Positions 1 to 9,059 of a stretch of DNA of 64,000 nucleotides are shown here, one piece after another; the first letter of the stretch is position 1, and each line of letters starts with the position of its first letter. The notes beneath the pieces are model-generated. The model was not told where the DNA came from and ran no database searches. It was given only the letters and a program-made list of their open reading frames with translations. Origin of the DNA: Candidatus Rifleibacteriota bacterium (GTDB taxonomy: Bacteria; Riflebacteria; Ozemobacteria; Ozemobacterales; Ozemobacteraceae); assembly GCA_029564115.1 (NCBI GenBank), contig JAKQQP010000384.1:93911-157910 (forward strand), in the 5' to 3' direction. The position numbers were made by a program, and so were the translations under genes.

Positions 1-1688
1 AGCTCGGCTGTTTGCTTGTGGCATTGATGCTGGTTACGGCAATAGCAGGAGAAACATCTGAACGAATAAAGAGTTGCGTCAATTTTGTCGTTGATGTTGC
101 GACGGAGCAGGCCTATGCGATCGGCTCCCACGGCGGTGGCTATGGCATCAAGGGCTGCCGGCATAGACTCTTCGACCGACATTTCAGCGCCGACGATGAG
201 ATGTGCTGCTTCAGCGATACCAGAAATGAGCTTCTCCCGCTGCTCCTGCCTTTGTCTGGCTCTGTGACTGACTGAAATATCTTTGATGATCCCGACCATT
301 CTCGGGTCTTCGTTTTCTTTGAGGCGACAGGACACTTTGATGATTTCTCCAAAGATGGAGGTGGAGTCAGGAAGGTCTATTTCACGGGTTGTTTTTTCAG
401 GGTCTCCCGAATTGAACGCCATAAAGTCGGCTTCAAGAACAGAGGAATTGCCCGGAAAAAGCTCGGCATCGGTTTTGCCCTCTATTTTAGCGGCATCACA
501 CATGAAGGCTCTGGCAAAAGACTCGTTGCAGAGCAGGTAGTGTCCCTGAAAATCTTTGACAAAAATAAAGTCTGGAATCGAGTCGATAAGATGCTTCAGA
601 AAAGATCTTTGTCCGGCAAGTTCTTCGGTGACGTTGCGCAATTTCTTGTTCAAAGCCAGCAGATAAAATATTATCAGCCCAAGAAAAGCCATTGCTGCAA
701 AAAGGCCGGCAATCCAGTTGCGAAACTTTTTTATCAGTGAAAGAAGCACTGAATTATCGCTGGCATAGGGCTCCATGTTCAAAGCCTGCATCAGCGCGTG
801 AACCTGCGCGTAATTTGCGGAGATTCCCCAGGTTATTTTTTTGGGAAACTCGACGTCTGACATTCTGAAGATGGCCAGTGTCACTCTCTCGACAAGATTG
901 TCACTGGTGTGCTTTACGCGTGCGAATGACCATTCCGGGTAAAGACGTGTCGAACAGGCGAAAGGCAGTGCTTCGGTGTGCAGATACAGCTCACGACTGA
1001 AGGTTATTGCCGACATGTCAAGTTTGCCCTGATGAGCAAGAAGCTCCAGGCTTGAAGTTCTGCAGACGCCAAAATCTGCCCTGCCCGACAATACTTCTTC
1101 GACAATTTCCTGAATATCGACATGATGGCTGATTTCACGGCATGCTTTTTTCAGGTCGATGCCGCGTTCGGCAAATTCTCTCACAGCTGCCAGCCACCCC
1201 CCGATCGAGTTCACCGGGCCGGCAGCCAGACTTTTGTTGCGGATATCCCACAAAGACTTGATGTCTTTATTGTCAGAACGCCAGAAAATGACCGAGCCAA
1301 AGAGATTGTCGAAAGCCTCGATTTTTTCGCTTTCGCGCCTGAGAGTGGCCAGAACGGTTAGGTTGCCGGCCAGGTCTGCTTCGACACTGAAAATAGGGCT
1401 GGCAATGACGAACTCTATTGTGCCGTTTTCAACAGCGACCTGCAGGTCTTCCCAGGTCATGACGCTGGCTTCGAAATGATGCCCCGGAAGCTCCTGATTC
1501 AAGAAGCTGATCGTTTCATCCCAGTCGTAATCCCACCCGCCAATGCTCTCGTTATTGAGAATACCTACTCTTATCAGCCCCGGTTCCTGGTCTTCTGCCA
1601 TAACGACCGTTTGCGCTAAAATAAAAAAAGCCGAAAACAAAAGCGTGGCAAACATCTTAAGGTATGCCGCTTTTAATTTTCGGCTCAT
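1..1688 (-). CDS. Sensor protein: PhnD-like periplasmic binding domain, TM helix, PAS and GAF (3' part beyond window)
   Basis: The frame opens at an ATG (1686-1688) six bases after AGGAG and stays open to the window edge, giving about 562 codons. It reads as a signal peptide (residues 1-31), a PhnD/phosphonate-type solute-binding domain (about 35-290), a membrane helix (about 312-335), a PAS domain (about 350-460; core LIDSIPDFIFVKD) and the start of a GAF domain (about 475 on; VGADRIGLL). This order is typical of membrane sensor kinases or diguanylate cyclases that read a periplasmic ligand; the output domain lies off the window. It starts 18 bases after the HEAT-repeat gene, so it is probably the last or a late gene of the mtnA-ileS-dnaN run. 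The final 20 codons are odd: they are Cys-rich and another frame looks more GAF-like, so a frameshift near 58-66 is possible. Confidence 0.8.
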   Translation of the reverse strand, partial: MSRKLKAAYLKMFATLLFSAFFILAQTVVMAEDQEPGLIRVGILNNESIGGWDYDWDETISFLNQELPGHHFEASVMTWEDLQVAVENGTIEFVIASPIFSVEADLAGNLTVLATLRRESEKIEAFDNLFGSVIFWRSDNKDIKSLWDIRNKSLAAGPVNSIGGWLAAVREFAERGIDLKKACREISHHVDIQEIVEEVLSGRADFGVCRTSSLELLAHQGKLDMSAITFSRELYLHTEALPFACSTRLYPEWSFARVKHTSDNLVERVTLAIFRMSDVEFPKKITWGISANYAQVHALMQALNMEPYASDNSVLLSLIKKFRNWIAGLFAAMAFLGLIIFYLLALNKKLRNVTEELAGQRSFLKHLIDSIPDFIFVKDFQGHYLLCNESFARAFMCDAAKIEGKTDAELFPGNSSVLEADFMAFNSGDPEKTTREIDLPDSTSIFGEIIKVSCRLKENEDPRMVGIIKDISVSHRARQRQEQREKLISGIAEAAHLIVGAEMSVEESMPAALDAIATAVGADRIGLLRRNINDKIDATLYSFRCFSCYCRNQHQCHKQTAE

Positions 1689-1706
1689 TTCAAATCTCCT
1701 GTTGGC

Positions 1707-3020
1707 TTATAGAGGCGCTCCGCAGTCAGGGCAGCCTTTCCAGCCGGCTTCCGTGGCTCTTCCACAGTTCCTGCATGTGTTTCGTAGATGCTCCAGGCAG
1801 AACGGGCAAAAGCTGAAATTTCGGCCGACCATTTTGCCGCAGTTACTGCACGCAAGCATGTTTTCTTTGCGAACATGTGCCGGCAGGGAATTTTTAGGCT
1901 GCAGTTCGTCGCGCTCTCCGAGTTGACTCAGCGAAAGTATGGCGGCAGTGCGCACTTCTTCTGATTCGTCGTTGAGCATTGTCATCAGCGGCGCCAGAGC
2001 CCGCTTGTCGCCGAGAGAACCCATGGCCTGACAGGCCGCAGAACGCACTGATGCCTGCGAGTCCTGCAGGCATTTGACGATTTCTTCGAAAATCTTCGGT
2101 TCGCGAGATTGTCCGAGCAATTTTACCGACCAGTAGCGAGCATCGACGTTCGCGCCCTTGATGGCCGAAATCAACTCTTCTGAGACGCCGAGCCCTTGTG
2201 TCCAGATCGAGTCAGCCGCTGTTTTGCGTATAATCCAGGACTTGTGCGCCAGGTAGCTGACCAGCAATCGATGTGCGTCTGCTGTTTCGACCATTGCCAG
2301 AGCTTTTATGGCTTCAAGCTTTGATTCCATGGGGGAAGTTTCGATAATTCGGGCAAATCGCGGAACCAGGTCTGGGGAGGATTGATTCGCAAGCAGTTTG
2401 ATAACCCAGAACTTGGCTTCTTCGCTGCTGGTCTCAAGCGCATCAGATACAGCCTGCGGATTGGCGGTATAGATTTTTTCAAGGCTGTCGAAAGCCGCTT
2501 TCCGAACCGGCCAGCTTTGTTCCTCGAGAAGATGCAGCAGGGCGACTACCATGCGCGGATCATTGATGTTTTGGGCGGCTCTGATGGCTGCGATACGAAT
2601 CTTCTGGCTGGGGTGCCGGAAAATGCGCACCAGATACTGAACAGCTTCACCGCCCATATTGCCGAGTGTTTGTACCATCCAGTAGTCGACGTCTTCTTCA
2701 TTTTCAGGAACCATGGACATCAATTTGTTCAAACTGCCGGGACCGAGCTTGCCGAGCACGAGTGAAGCGCCGCGGCGGGTGCTCCAGTTTTCTGAGGCCA
2801 GTGCTTTGACCAGGTATGGCAGAGCGTCATCTTTAAAAGTCAGCATAGCCTTGCCGATATCGGCGAGAACATCGTCATTCTTGCAGCTGAGCAAATCAGC
2901 CAATATTGGCAGCGCATCTTCGGCCGCAACTGATTTTAATTCGACAAGGGCGGCTTTTCGTATGTCAGACTTTTCGCTCGCGAGTTCGCGGCGTAATTTT
3001 GCAAAATCAGTTCTGCTCAT
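1707..3020 (-). CDS. HEAT-repeat protein with C-terminal double zinc ribbon
   Basis: 437 residues without a signal peptide or membrane helix, so cytoplasmic. Residues 1-380 are a run of about ten HEAT/PBS-lyase-type helical repeats; repeated words include VRSAACQAMGSLGDKRALAP and VRTAAILSLSQLG. The C-terminus has two zinc-ribbon units with paired CxxC motifs (CSNCGK, CPFC, CRNCG, CPDCG). HEAT solenoids are protein-protein scaffolds, and double zinc ribbons of this kind sit at the end of many bacterial proteins of unknown role. No catalytic residues are visible. It follows dnaN by 23 bases and precedes the sensor gene by 18, so it is probably cotranscribed. Function unknown; a scaffold or regulator is the most that can be inferred. 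Confidence 0.85.
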   Translation of the reverse strand: MSRTDFAKLRRELASEKSDIRKAALVELKSVAAEDALPILADLLSCKNDDVLADIGKAMLTFKDDALPYLVKALASENWSTRRGASLVLGKLGPGSLNKLMSMVPENEEDVDYWMVQTLGNMGGEAVQYLVRIFRHPSQKIRIAAIRAAQNINDPRMVVALLHLLEEQSWPVRKAAFDSLEKIYTANPQAVSDALETSSEEAKFWVIKLLANQSSPDLVPRFARIIETSPMESKLEAIKALAMVETADAHRLLVSYLAHKSWIIRKTAADSIWTQGLGVSEELISAIKGANVDARYWSVKLLGQSREPKIFEEIVKCLQDSQASVRSAACQAMGSLGDKRALAPLMTMLNDESEEVRTAAILSLSQLGERDELQPKNSLPAHVRKENMLACSNCGKMVGRNFSFCPFCLEHLRNTCRNCGRATEAGWKGCPDCGAPL

Positions 3021-3043
3021 TTTTTAATCCTGCTCTTCCTGAT

Positions 3044-4171
3044 TTAATAAGACATTGGCATGATGACATATTTGAATTCTGATTCCGGGTTGCCTGGCCG
3101 CATCAGACCGGGGTAGCTCGGTGTGGTCATCTCGATGATGATTTCCTCGTCTGCTACCACTCCGATAAAGTCCTGTAAAAACTTCACGTTGAAAGCGATG
3201 TTGATTGCCTCCCCACTAAGTTCAGACTGAATGAACGATTCGGCTTTTCCCTGTTCTTTTGCGTCAGACCATACTTTTGTTTCGTTGGCAGAAATGTCGA
3301 AATGCACCAGGCCACTGATGTTTCTGGCAATTGGCGCCACTGCCTTCAGCGATTGATTGAGATCTTTTCTGTTGATCTTCAGAATTCGGCTTGATTCTTT
3401 AGGTAAAACTCTGTTGTAATCAGGAAAGCGGCCATCGACGAGGCGGGTGATCAGCTGAAATTGAGGTGAACTGAAGACGAGTTGTTCTTTATAAAGGCCG
3501 ATAGTGACAGTTTCATTGCTGTCTAGAAGTTTGGCAAGCTCTGCAACGGCTCTTGAAGGAATGATGAACGTTTTGCGAAAGTTCTCGGGGATTTCAATAT
3601 GGGAGATTCTGGTGACTGCCAATCTTTTGCTGTCTGTTGACGCCATCACCGGTCGCTCGAAGTTGCTGAAATCCATGCAGATACTTTTCTGAACCGGGTT
3701 GCCTTCTTCAAGGCTCATTGCAACAGAAGCCTCTTTTAAGGCCTGAGACAGTGAGTTGCTGGCAGCCTGAAAAGTTGGCAGTCCTTCTTCTGCCAGCACG
3801 GGTACCGGCGGAAATTCCTCGATTCCCTGGATCTGCAGATTGTATTTGCTGCGCCCGCTGGAAATTACGATTTCACTGCTTTCTGAATCTGTAAGTTCAA
3901 AACTTACCATCGAATCATCGTCAGCTGGAATACTTGAAATGATTTCCTGGATCAGCCTGGCCGGAATCGTGAAATTGCCGTTATCTTCTATTTCGGCCTC
4001 TATGGTAGAAATCATCATGACTTCGAGGTCTGTACCCACAAACCTGAGCTGATTGTTCTGGGCGGTAATCAGAAGATTAGCGAGAATGGGCTTGACGCCT
4101 TTTGCTGCTACCGCCTTGCTGACAATTGCAACGGTCTCTGTAAGGGTTTTTAGCGGCAGTCTGAATCTCAT
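3044..4171 (-). CDS. dnaN: DNA polymerase III sliding clamp (beta subunit)
   Basis: 375 residues, the normal length of the beta clamp, which encircles DNA and tethers polymerase III and repair proteins. The N-terminus (MRFRLPLKTLTETVAIVSKA), the ILANLLI segment, the SILSSR-like middle region (FIIPSRAVAEL) and the C-terminal YVIMPMSY, which resembles the usual YLVMPMR(L/I), are characteristic. The ATG at 4171 is chosen because GGGAGG lies seven bases upstream and family homology begins there; a longer frame upstream has no support. The ATG overlaps the ileS stop codon (ATGA), implying translational coupling. Oddly, it is linked to ileS rather than to dnaA/recF, so it may be a relocated single copy or a second clamp. 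Confidence 0.95.
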   Translation of the reverse strand: MRFRLPLKTLTETVAIVSKAVAAKGVKPILANLLITAQNNQLRFVGTDLEVMMISTIEAEIEDNGNFTIPARLIQEIISSIPADDDSMVSFELTDSESSEIVISSGRSKYNLQIQGIEEFPPVPVLAEEGLPTFQAASNSLSQALKEASVAMSLEEGNPVQKSICMDFSNFERPVMASTDSKRLAVTRISHIEIPENFRKTFIIPSRAVAELAKLLDSNETVTIGLYKEQLVFSSPQFQLITRLVDGRFPDYNRVLPKESSRILKINRKDLNQSLKAVAPIARNISGLVHFDISANETKVWSDAKEQGKAESFIQSELSGEAINIAFNVKFLQDFIGVVADEEIIIEMTTPSYPGLMRPGNPESEFKYVIMPMSY

Positions 4172-7100
4172 GATAAGGCCTCCCGGGCGATTCCAAGTTT
4201 TATCTTTATGCCATTGATGTTCCACTCTGAGGTTTCATTTGTATCGGCATCGAGGGCACCGATTTGTCTGGCAAGGGTTTCCTGGGTTATATAGCCGCCA
4301 AACAGACCGATCGAATCATCAATGTCTTTCTGCATGTCAGTATCGATTACTTCGTAACCGACTTTGATGCGGTCAATTATATCAAATCCGCGATCTTTGC
4401 GCATGAACTGAATTTTGTTCACCAGTTCACGTGCCAGTCCTTCAAGCACCAGCTCCCGTGACAGGCTTTTCTTGAGAGCGATGCTGAGTGAACCCTCGGA
4501 CTGAACCGCGAAGTCGCTTGAAGCTATCGCCTGCATGTCTACTTCTTCGGGTTTCAGTGTCACGGGCTTGCCATCAAGGGCAAATTCATAACCGCCATTG
4601 GCCAGCTGCTTTCTGACTTCGTTGCCATCAGCTGTTTCAAGGTGCGCCTTGATCTGCGGAATCATGCCTTTCAACGGCCCCTGACCGATCGTTCTGAAAT
4701 TGGGCTTGGCAACATAACGCACCAGGCTGGCTGCATCGGTTACCGCGCAGATTTCTTTGATGTTGAGTTCTTCCTGTAGCAGGTTTTCCATGTCTTTAAG
4801 GGCATTGCGTTCAAATTCGTCGGCGATGACCACTTTCATTTCAGCCAGTGGCTGTCTGACTTTGAGGTTGGCTTCGTTGCGGGCAGAACGGCCCAGCTGA
4901 ACCACTTTCATGATGAAGTCCATCTTGCGCTCGAGCTGTTCGTCAATAAGCTCTTCTCTGGCGGTCGGGTAGTCGGCAAGATGCACGCTTTCCGGGGCGG
5001 CAACACCTGTTTTGCCTGTCAGGTTTCTGTATATATCTTCGGCGATGAATGGGGTAAACGGGGCAGTGAGCTGCGCCATGCCAACCAGAAGTTCGTGCAG
5101 CGTCAAAAAAGCGCTGATGGAGTCATGACTCTTTTCGCTGCTCCAGAACCGTCGGCGACTGCGGCGCACATACCAGTTAGAGAGATCGTCGACGAATTTT
5201 TCCATGTGCCCGGTGGCCCAGACGACTTCGAATCTGTCCATGGCCTTGCGCACTTCATCGGTGGTATGGTTGAAGCGTGAGATGATCCAGCGGTCGATTT
5301 CCGGGCGTTCAGATACCGGCACATTGTGCTGGGTCGGATTGAATTTTTCGATGTTGGCATAGAGAACGAAAAAACTGTAAACGTTCTGAAGAGTTCCCAG
5401 ATAGCGCTTCTGTGATTCGGCAATCGCTTCTTCGTAAAATCTGCGGGTGTTCCAGGGGGCTGTGCCGCTGTAAAGCGACCATCGCACCGCATCTGCGCCA
5501 TACCTGTCGAACAGTGACATGCAGTCGAGCACGTTGCCTTTCGATTTGCTCATCTTGATGCCGTTCTTGTCGCAGATCAGACCGAGAACGACAACGTTCT
5601 TGTAAGCCGGGGCTTTGTGCAGAAAAGTGCTGGTTACCAGAAGACTGTAGAACCAGCCACGGGTCTGGTCGACGGCTTCACAGATAAAGTCTGCCGGGAA
5701 ATTTTCTTTGAAGGTTTTCTGGTTTTCGAAGGGGTAGTGCCACTGTGCCGTATGCATTGCGCCTGAATCGAACCAGCAGTCGATTACTTCGGGTACTCGC
5801 TTCATCGTGCCCGAGCACTTCGGGCAGCTCAGGTCAATCTGATCGACATATGGCTTGTGCAGTTCGATATCTTCAGGAACATTGCGACCCATTTCCTTTA
5901 AATTAGCGATGCTGTCTACCAGGTGATGATGTTTGCAGTCGCCACATACCCATATTGGTAGAGGAGTTCCCCAGTAACGGTCGCGTGAAATAGCCCAGTC
6001 AATCATGTTTTCGAGGAAGTTGAGGAATCGACCTTCTTTGATATGGCCTGGATACCAGTTGATCAGATCGTTGTTCTTAAGAACCTCATCTTTGAAAGCG
6101 GTCGTTTTGATGAACCAGCTGTGGCGTGCGTAATAAAGCAGCGGGCTGTCGCAGCGCCAGCAGTAGGGGTAGGTGTGTTTGATTTTTGCCGAAGCAAAAA
6201 GGCGGCCACTGGTTTTGAGTTCTTTGATTATTTCGGGGTCGGCAGTTTTAACGAAGGCACCTTTCCAGGGTGTGACTTCTTCTTTGAACTTGCCATCGAG
6301 CCCGACTGGTTGAATTACCGGCAGATCGTTTTCTTTGCCGACGCGGTAATCGTCTTCGCCGAAAGCCGGAGCAATATGAACGATACCTGAACCATCTTCG
6401 GTCGATACAAAATCACCGGCAATGACGTAATGGGCCTTTTTGTCAGGCTTAACGAAAGTATAAAGCTGGTGATATTCAATGCCCAGCAACTGTTCGCCCT
6501 TCAGGGTTTCGATTACTTCGCCTTCACCTTTTAAAACTTCCAGGCGGGCTTTGGCCAGAATCAGAATTTCGTCATTGAGTTTGACTTTGACGTAATCGAT
6601 GTCTTTGCCTACAGCCAGAGCGACGTTTGAAATGAGTGTCCAGGGGGTTGTTGTCCAGACGAGAAAGCTCGTGTCGGGCTGATCTTTGATGGCAAATCTA
6701 ACATAAACAGAAGGGTCTTCGACTTCGCGGTAGCCCTGAGCTACTTCATGTGAAGAGAGCGCGGTGCCACAGCGTGGGCAGTAAGGAACGACCTTGTGTC
6801 CTTCGTAGAGCATTCCTTCTTTCCAGAACTGACCCAGCATCCACCACACGGTTTCGATATACTGATTGGTGCAGGTGATGTAAGGGTCGTTCATGTCGAC
6901 CCAGAAGCCGCCGCGGGTAACCATGGCCCGCCACTGAGCTTCATATTTAAAAACACTTTCACGGCACTTTTTGATAAAATTTTCGATGCCGTATTTTTCG
7001 ATATCCTGTTTGCTTTCGATGCCGAGCTGTTTTTCGACCTCGAGCTCAACCGGCAGTCCATGAGTGTCCCAGCCGGCTTTGCGGCCCACATGATAGCCGC

Positions 7101-7323
7101 ACATTGTTTTATAGCGCGGAATAAGGTCTTTCATGGCCTTGGTGAGCACGTGTCCGGGGTGGGGCGTACCGTTGGCGGTTGGCGGCCCTTCGAAGAACAC
7201 GAACTTTTTGTTGCCTTCGCGATTTTTCATCGACTTCTGGAAAATGTTTTCCTTTTCCCAGTATTGCAGGATCTCTTCTTCGCGTCGGGCCGAAACCGTA
7301 TTTTCTGGTTTTTCGAAAAGCAT
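4168..7323 (-). CDS. ileS: Isoleucyl-tRNA synthetase
   Basis: 1051 residues. The class I aminoacyl-tRNA synthetase charges tRNA-Ile with isoleucine in the cytoplasm. The HIGH-type signature is PHPGH (residues 54-58, after EGPPTANGT) and the KMSKS loop is present at about residue 590 (KMSKSKGNVLD). The editing domain and the C-terminal anticodon-binding region follow, and the length fits the long, eukaryote-like IleRS2 class often linked to lower mupirocin sensitivity; assignment to that class is by length and signature only. AAGGA lies eight bases before the ATG. It starts 11 bases after the aldolase stop and overlaps dnaN by four bases, so it sits in the middle of the mtnA-to-sensor run. Confidence 0.97.
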   Translation of the reverse strand: MLFEKPENTVSARREEEILQYWEKENIFQKSMKNREGNKKFVFFEGPPTANGTPHPGHVLTKAMKDLIPRYKTMCGYHVGRKAGWDTHGLPVELEVEKQLGIESKQDIEKYGIENFIKKCRESVFKYEAQWRAMVTRGGFWVDMNDPYITCTNQYIETVWWMLGQFWKEGMLYEGHKVVPYCPRCGTALSSHEVAQGYREVEDPSVYVRFAIKDQPDTSFLVWTTTPWTLISNVALAVGKDIDYVKVKLNDEILILAKARLEVLKGEGEVIETLKGEQLLGIEYHQLYTFVKPDKKAHYVIAGDFVSTEDGSGIVHIAPAFGEDDYRVGKENDLPVIQPVGLDGKFKEEVTPWKGAFVKTADPEIIKELKTSGRLFASAKIKHTYPYCWRCDSPLLYYARHSWFIKTTAFKDEVLKNNDLINWYPGHIKEGRFLNFLENMIDWAISRDRYWGTPLPIWVCGDCKHHHLVDSIANLKEMGRNVPEDIELHKPYVDQIDLSCPKCSGTMKRVPEVIDCWFDSGAMHTAQWHYPFENQKTFKENFPADFICEAVDQTRGWFYSLLVTSTFLHKAPAYKNVVVLGLICDKNGIKMSKSKGNVLDCMSLFDRYGADAVRWSLYSGTAPWNTRRFYEEAIAESQKRYLGTLQNVYSFFVLYANIEKFNPTQHNVPVSERPEIDRWIISRFNHTTDEVRKAMDRFEVVWATGHMEKFVDDLSNWYVRRSRRRFWSSEKSHDSISAFLTLHELLVGMAQLTAPFTPFIAEDIYRNLTGKTGVAAPESVHLADYPTAREELIDEQLERKMDFIMKVVQLGRSARNEANLKVRQPLAEMKVVIADEFERNALKDMENLLQEELNIKEICAVTDAASLVRYVAKPNFRTIGQGPLKGMIPQIKAHLETADGNEVRKQLANGGYEFALDGKPVTLKPEEVDMQAIASSDFAVQSEGSLSIALKKSLSRELVLEGLARELVNKIQFMRKDRGFDIIDRIKVGYEVIDTDMQKDIDDSIGLFGGYITQETLARQIGALDADTNETSEWNINGIKIKLGIAREALS

Positions 7324-7334
7324 TGCAGGTATCC

Positions 7335-7901
7335 TTATTTTGAGTTTGAATTTACGCGATAAGCAGCAGCGATTCTGGCACTGTGTTCCAGGCTGCTGGT
7401 GTAGTGAAAACCGTCTTCAAGAGTGTTGCCAATGGCAAAAGTGCCGTGACCGCGAACTATCACCACCGAAAAGTTCTGCAACAGGGGCGAAATTCTGGCG
7501 GCGACTTCGTCTGAGGCTATGGCGTTGGCCACTTCGACGATTGGAACACCGCCCGGGAAAAAATAACGGCCCTCGGCATCTATCGGGGTGAAATTGTCTG
7601 AGAAGTATGAAAGAGCGATCAAAAGTGGCGGGTGGGCGTGTACTATTGCCTGGGCAGCAGTGCTGTTGTAAATAGCGCGATGCACCGGGCGCTCACGCGA
7701 AGCCCGTGCCGACTCAGAATCTTCTCTTTCGATAAGAGTTTCGACTATGTCGTTGTGGTCGAGGCGGTGCAGCATCGCGCCACTGCGGGTTATGGCCATC
7801 ATGCGGTTGTTTCTGACGCTCATGTTGCCCGAATGAGAGTTGTTCAGCCCCGCAACGAACAGGTCATGGCCGACAGTCTGAAATTCGCGCAGAAGTGTCA
7901 T
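7335..7901 (-). CDS. Class II aldolase/adducin family protein (probable sugar-phosphate aldolase)
   Basis: 188 residues, a compact class II aldolase. Visible features are the phosphate-binding SGNMS (about residue 24), the acidic residue in SRERPVHRAIY, the zinc pair HAHP and a third zinc ligand in RGHG. The family cleaves or dehydrates sugar phosphates (fuculose-, rhamnulose-, methylthioribulose-phosphate). Its ATG overlaps the mtnA stop (ATGA). This pairing matches two known routes: MtnB in methionine salvage, and Ald2 of the DHAP shunt, which splits (methylthio- or deoxy-)ribulose 1-phosphate to DHAP and an aldehyde. No mtnC/D/E genes are near, which favours the shunt, but this is inference. 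Confidence 0.85.
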   Translation of the reverse strand: MTLLREFQTVGHDLFVAGLNNSHSGNMSVRNNRMMAITRSGAMLHRLDHNDIVETLIEREDSESARASRERPVHRAIYNSTAAQAIVHAHPPLLIALSYFSDNFTPIDAEGRYFFPGGVPIVEVANAIASDEVAARISPLLQNFSVVIVRGHGTFAIGNTLEDGFHYTSSLEHSARIAAAYRVNSNSK

Positions 7902-8959
7902 GACTGTCGCTCCGTAGTTTGTCTGCCGATGACTTCGGGAATGGTTTCTCCATAAATTGGCCTGATAATGCCTTTGTCGGTGATGATGGCAGTGATGAGT
8001 TCGGGCGGAGTCACGTCGAAAGCCGGGTTGTAAACGGGTATTTCTTTAGGGGCAATCTGCACGCCGCCGATATACCTGACTTCGTCAGGATCACGTTCTT
8101 CGATTTTTATTTCGTCGCCATAGGCGAGACTCATGTCGAAGGTCGATTCGGGTGCCGCTACATAAAAAGGCACGCCATTGTATTTGGCAAGCACCGCCAG
8201 TGGGTAAGTACCAATTTTGTTGGCCACAAAACCCTTCGCGGTAATACGATCGGCGCCGACAACGATTCCCTGAACCTTGTCGTCGCGAATCAGGCTGCCG
8301 GCCATGTTATCGCAAATAAGAGTGGCGTCGAAACCTTCCTGCATCAGTTCCCAGGCGGTCAGCCTGGCGCCCTGCAGCAACGGTCGGGTTTCGTCTACAT
8401 AAATTCTGAATTTTTTTCCCTGTTCGCGGGCGGCCCTAAATACGCCGAGAGCTGTGCCATAACCTGCTGTGGCCAGCGCTCCTGCATTGCAGTGCGTCAG
8501 CCAGGTTTCGCCGTCTTTCAGCAGCGAGGCACCAAAATGCCCTATTTTGCGACACATTTCGATGTCTTCTTTTTTTATGGCGTGTGCTTCTTTGAGAGCG
8601 ACTTCTGCGCCTGAGGCAAACGTGGTTACACCCTGTTTTAAAATCGTTTCTTTAACCCGTTTGATAGCCCAGAAAAGATTTACAGCCGTCGGGCGGGTAC
8701 TCGCGAGCAGGTCGCAGATTCTCGTGAGGGTCGGCAAAAATTCACCCTGCTGATTCCCGGGAAAAGCCAGCCCAAGAGCGATACCATAAGCAGCGGCCAC
8801 CCCGATTGCTGGCGCACCTCTTACCTTCATACTGACTATCGCTTCGGCGGTATCGAGTTCATTGCTGCATTTGCATATACGCGTTTCAACTGGTAATAAA
8901 GTCTGATCGAGCAGATCGAGAGTTCTCGACCCACTGTTATAAAACACGGCATCAATCAT
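7898..8959 (-). CDS. mtnA: S-methyl-5-thioribose-1-phosphate isomerase (or 5-deoxyribose-1-phosphate isomerase)
   Basis: 353 residues of the eIF2B-alpha-like aldose-ketose isomerase family. The enzyme converts 5-methylthioribose 1-phosphate to the ribulose form. Characteristic segments are MKVRGAPAIGVAAAYG, THCNAGALATAGYGTALG, VDETRPLLQGARLTAWEL, GADRITAKGFVANKIGTYPL and the C-terminal NPAFDVTPPELI. The ATG at 8959 is preferred over an upstream in-frame codon because homology starts at MIDAV and a sigma70-like promoter at 9023-9051 would start transcription downstream of the longer start. It is the first gene of a long minus-strand run and overlaps the aldolase gene by four bases. Confidence 0.95.
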   Translation of the reverse strand: MIDAVFYNSGSRTLDLLDQTLLPVETRICKCSNELDTAEAIVSMKVRGAPAIGVAAAYGIALGLAFPGNQQGEFLPTLTRICDLLASTRPTAVNLFWAIKRVKETILKQGVTTFASGAEVALKEAHAIKKEDIEMCRKIGHFGASLLKDGETWLTHCNAGALATAGYGTALGVFRAAREQGKKFRIYVDETRPLLQGARLTAWELMQEGFDATLICDNMAGSLIRDDKVQGIVVGADRITAKGFVANKIGTYPLAVLAKYNGVPFYVAAPESTFDMSLAYGDEIKIEERDPDEVRYIGGVQIAPKEIPVYNPAFDVTPPELITAIITDKGIIRPIYGETIPEVIGRQTTERQS

Positions 8960-9022
8960 AGTTTTTCCGCCATTCAGAATCGCATCGTTTCTAAAAAATA
9001 GAAACACATTTCCTGCACAGGG

Positions 9023-9051
9023 ATAATAACAAACCTGCAGCACATGGTCAA
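9023..9051 (-). promoter_or_regulatory. Sigma70-like promoter for mtnA run
   Basis: On the minus strand a TTGACC -35 box (9046-9051) is separated by 17 bases from a TATTAT -10 box (9023-9028). Transcription would start near 9016, leaving a leader of roughly 55 bases before the mtnA ATG. Confidence 0.6.
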
Positions 9052-9059
9052 GGAAAGTG

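Noticed and set aside
4172..4225. Longer start for dnaN inside ileS
   Set aside because: No ribosome site; the 4171 ATG has GGGAGG at the right distance and is where clamp homology begins.
8960..9043. Longer start for mtnA
   Set aside because: The promoter at 9023-9051 would start transcription inside this segment, and family homology begins at the 8959 ATG.
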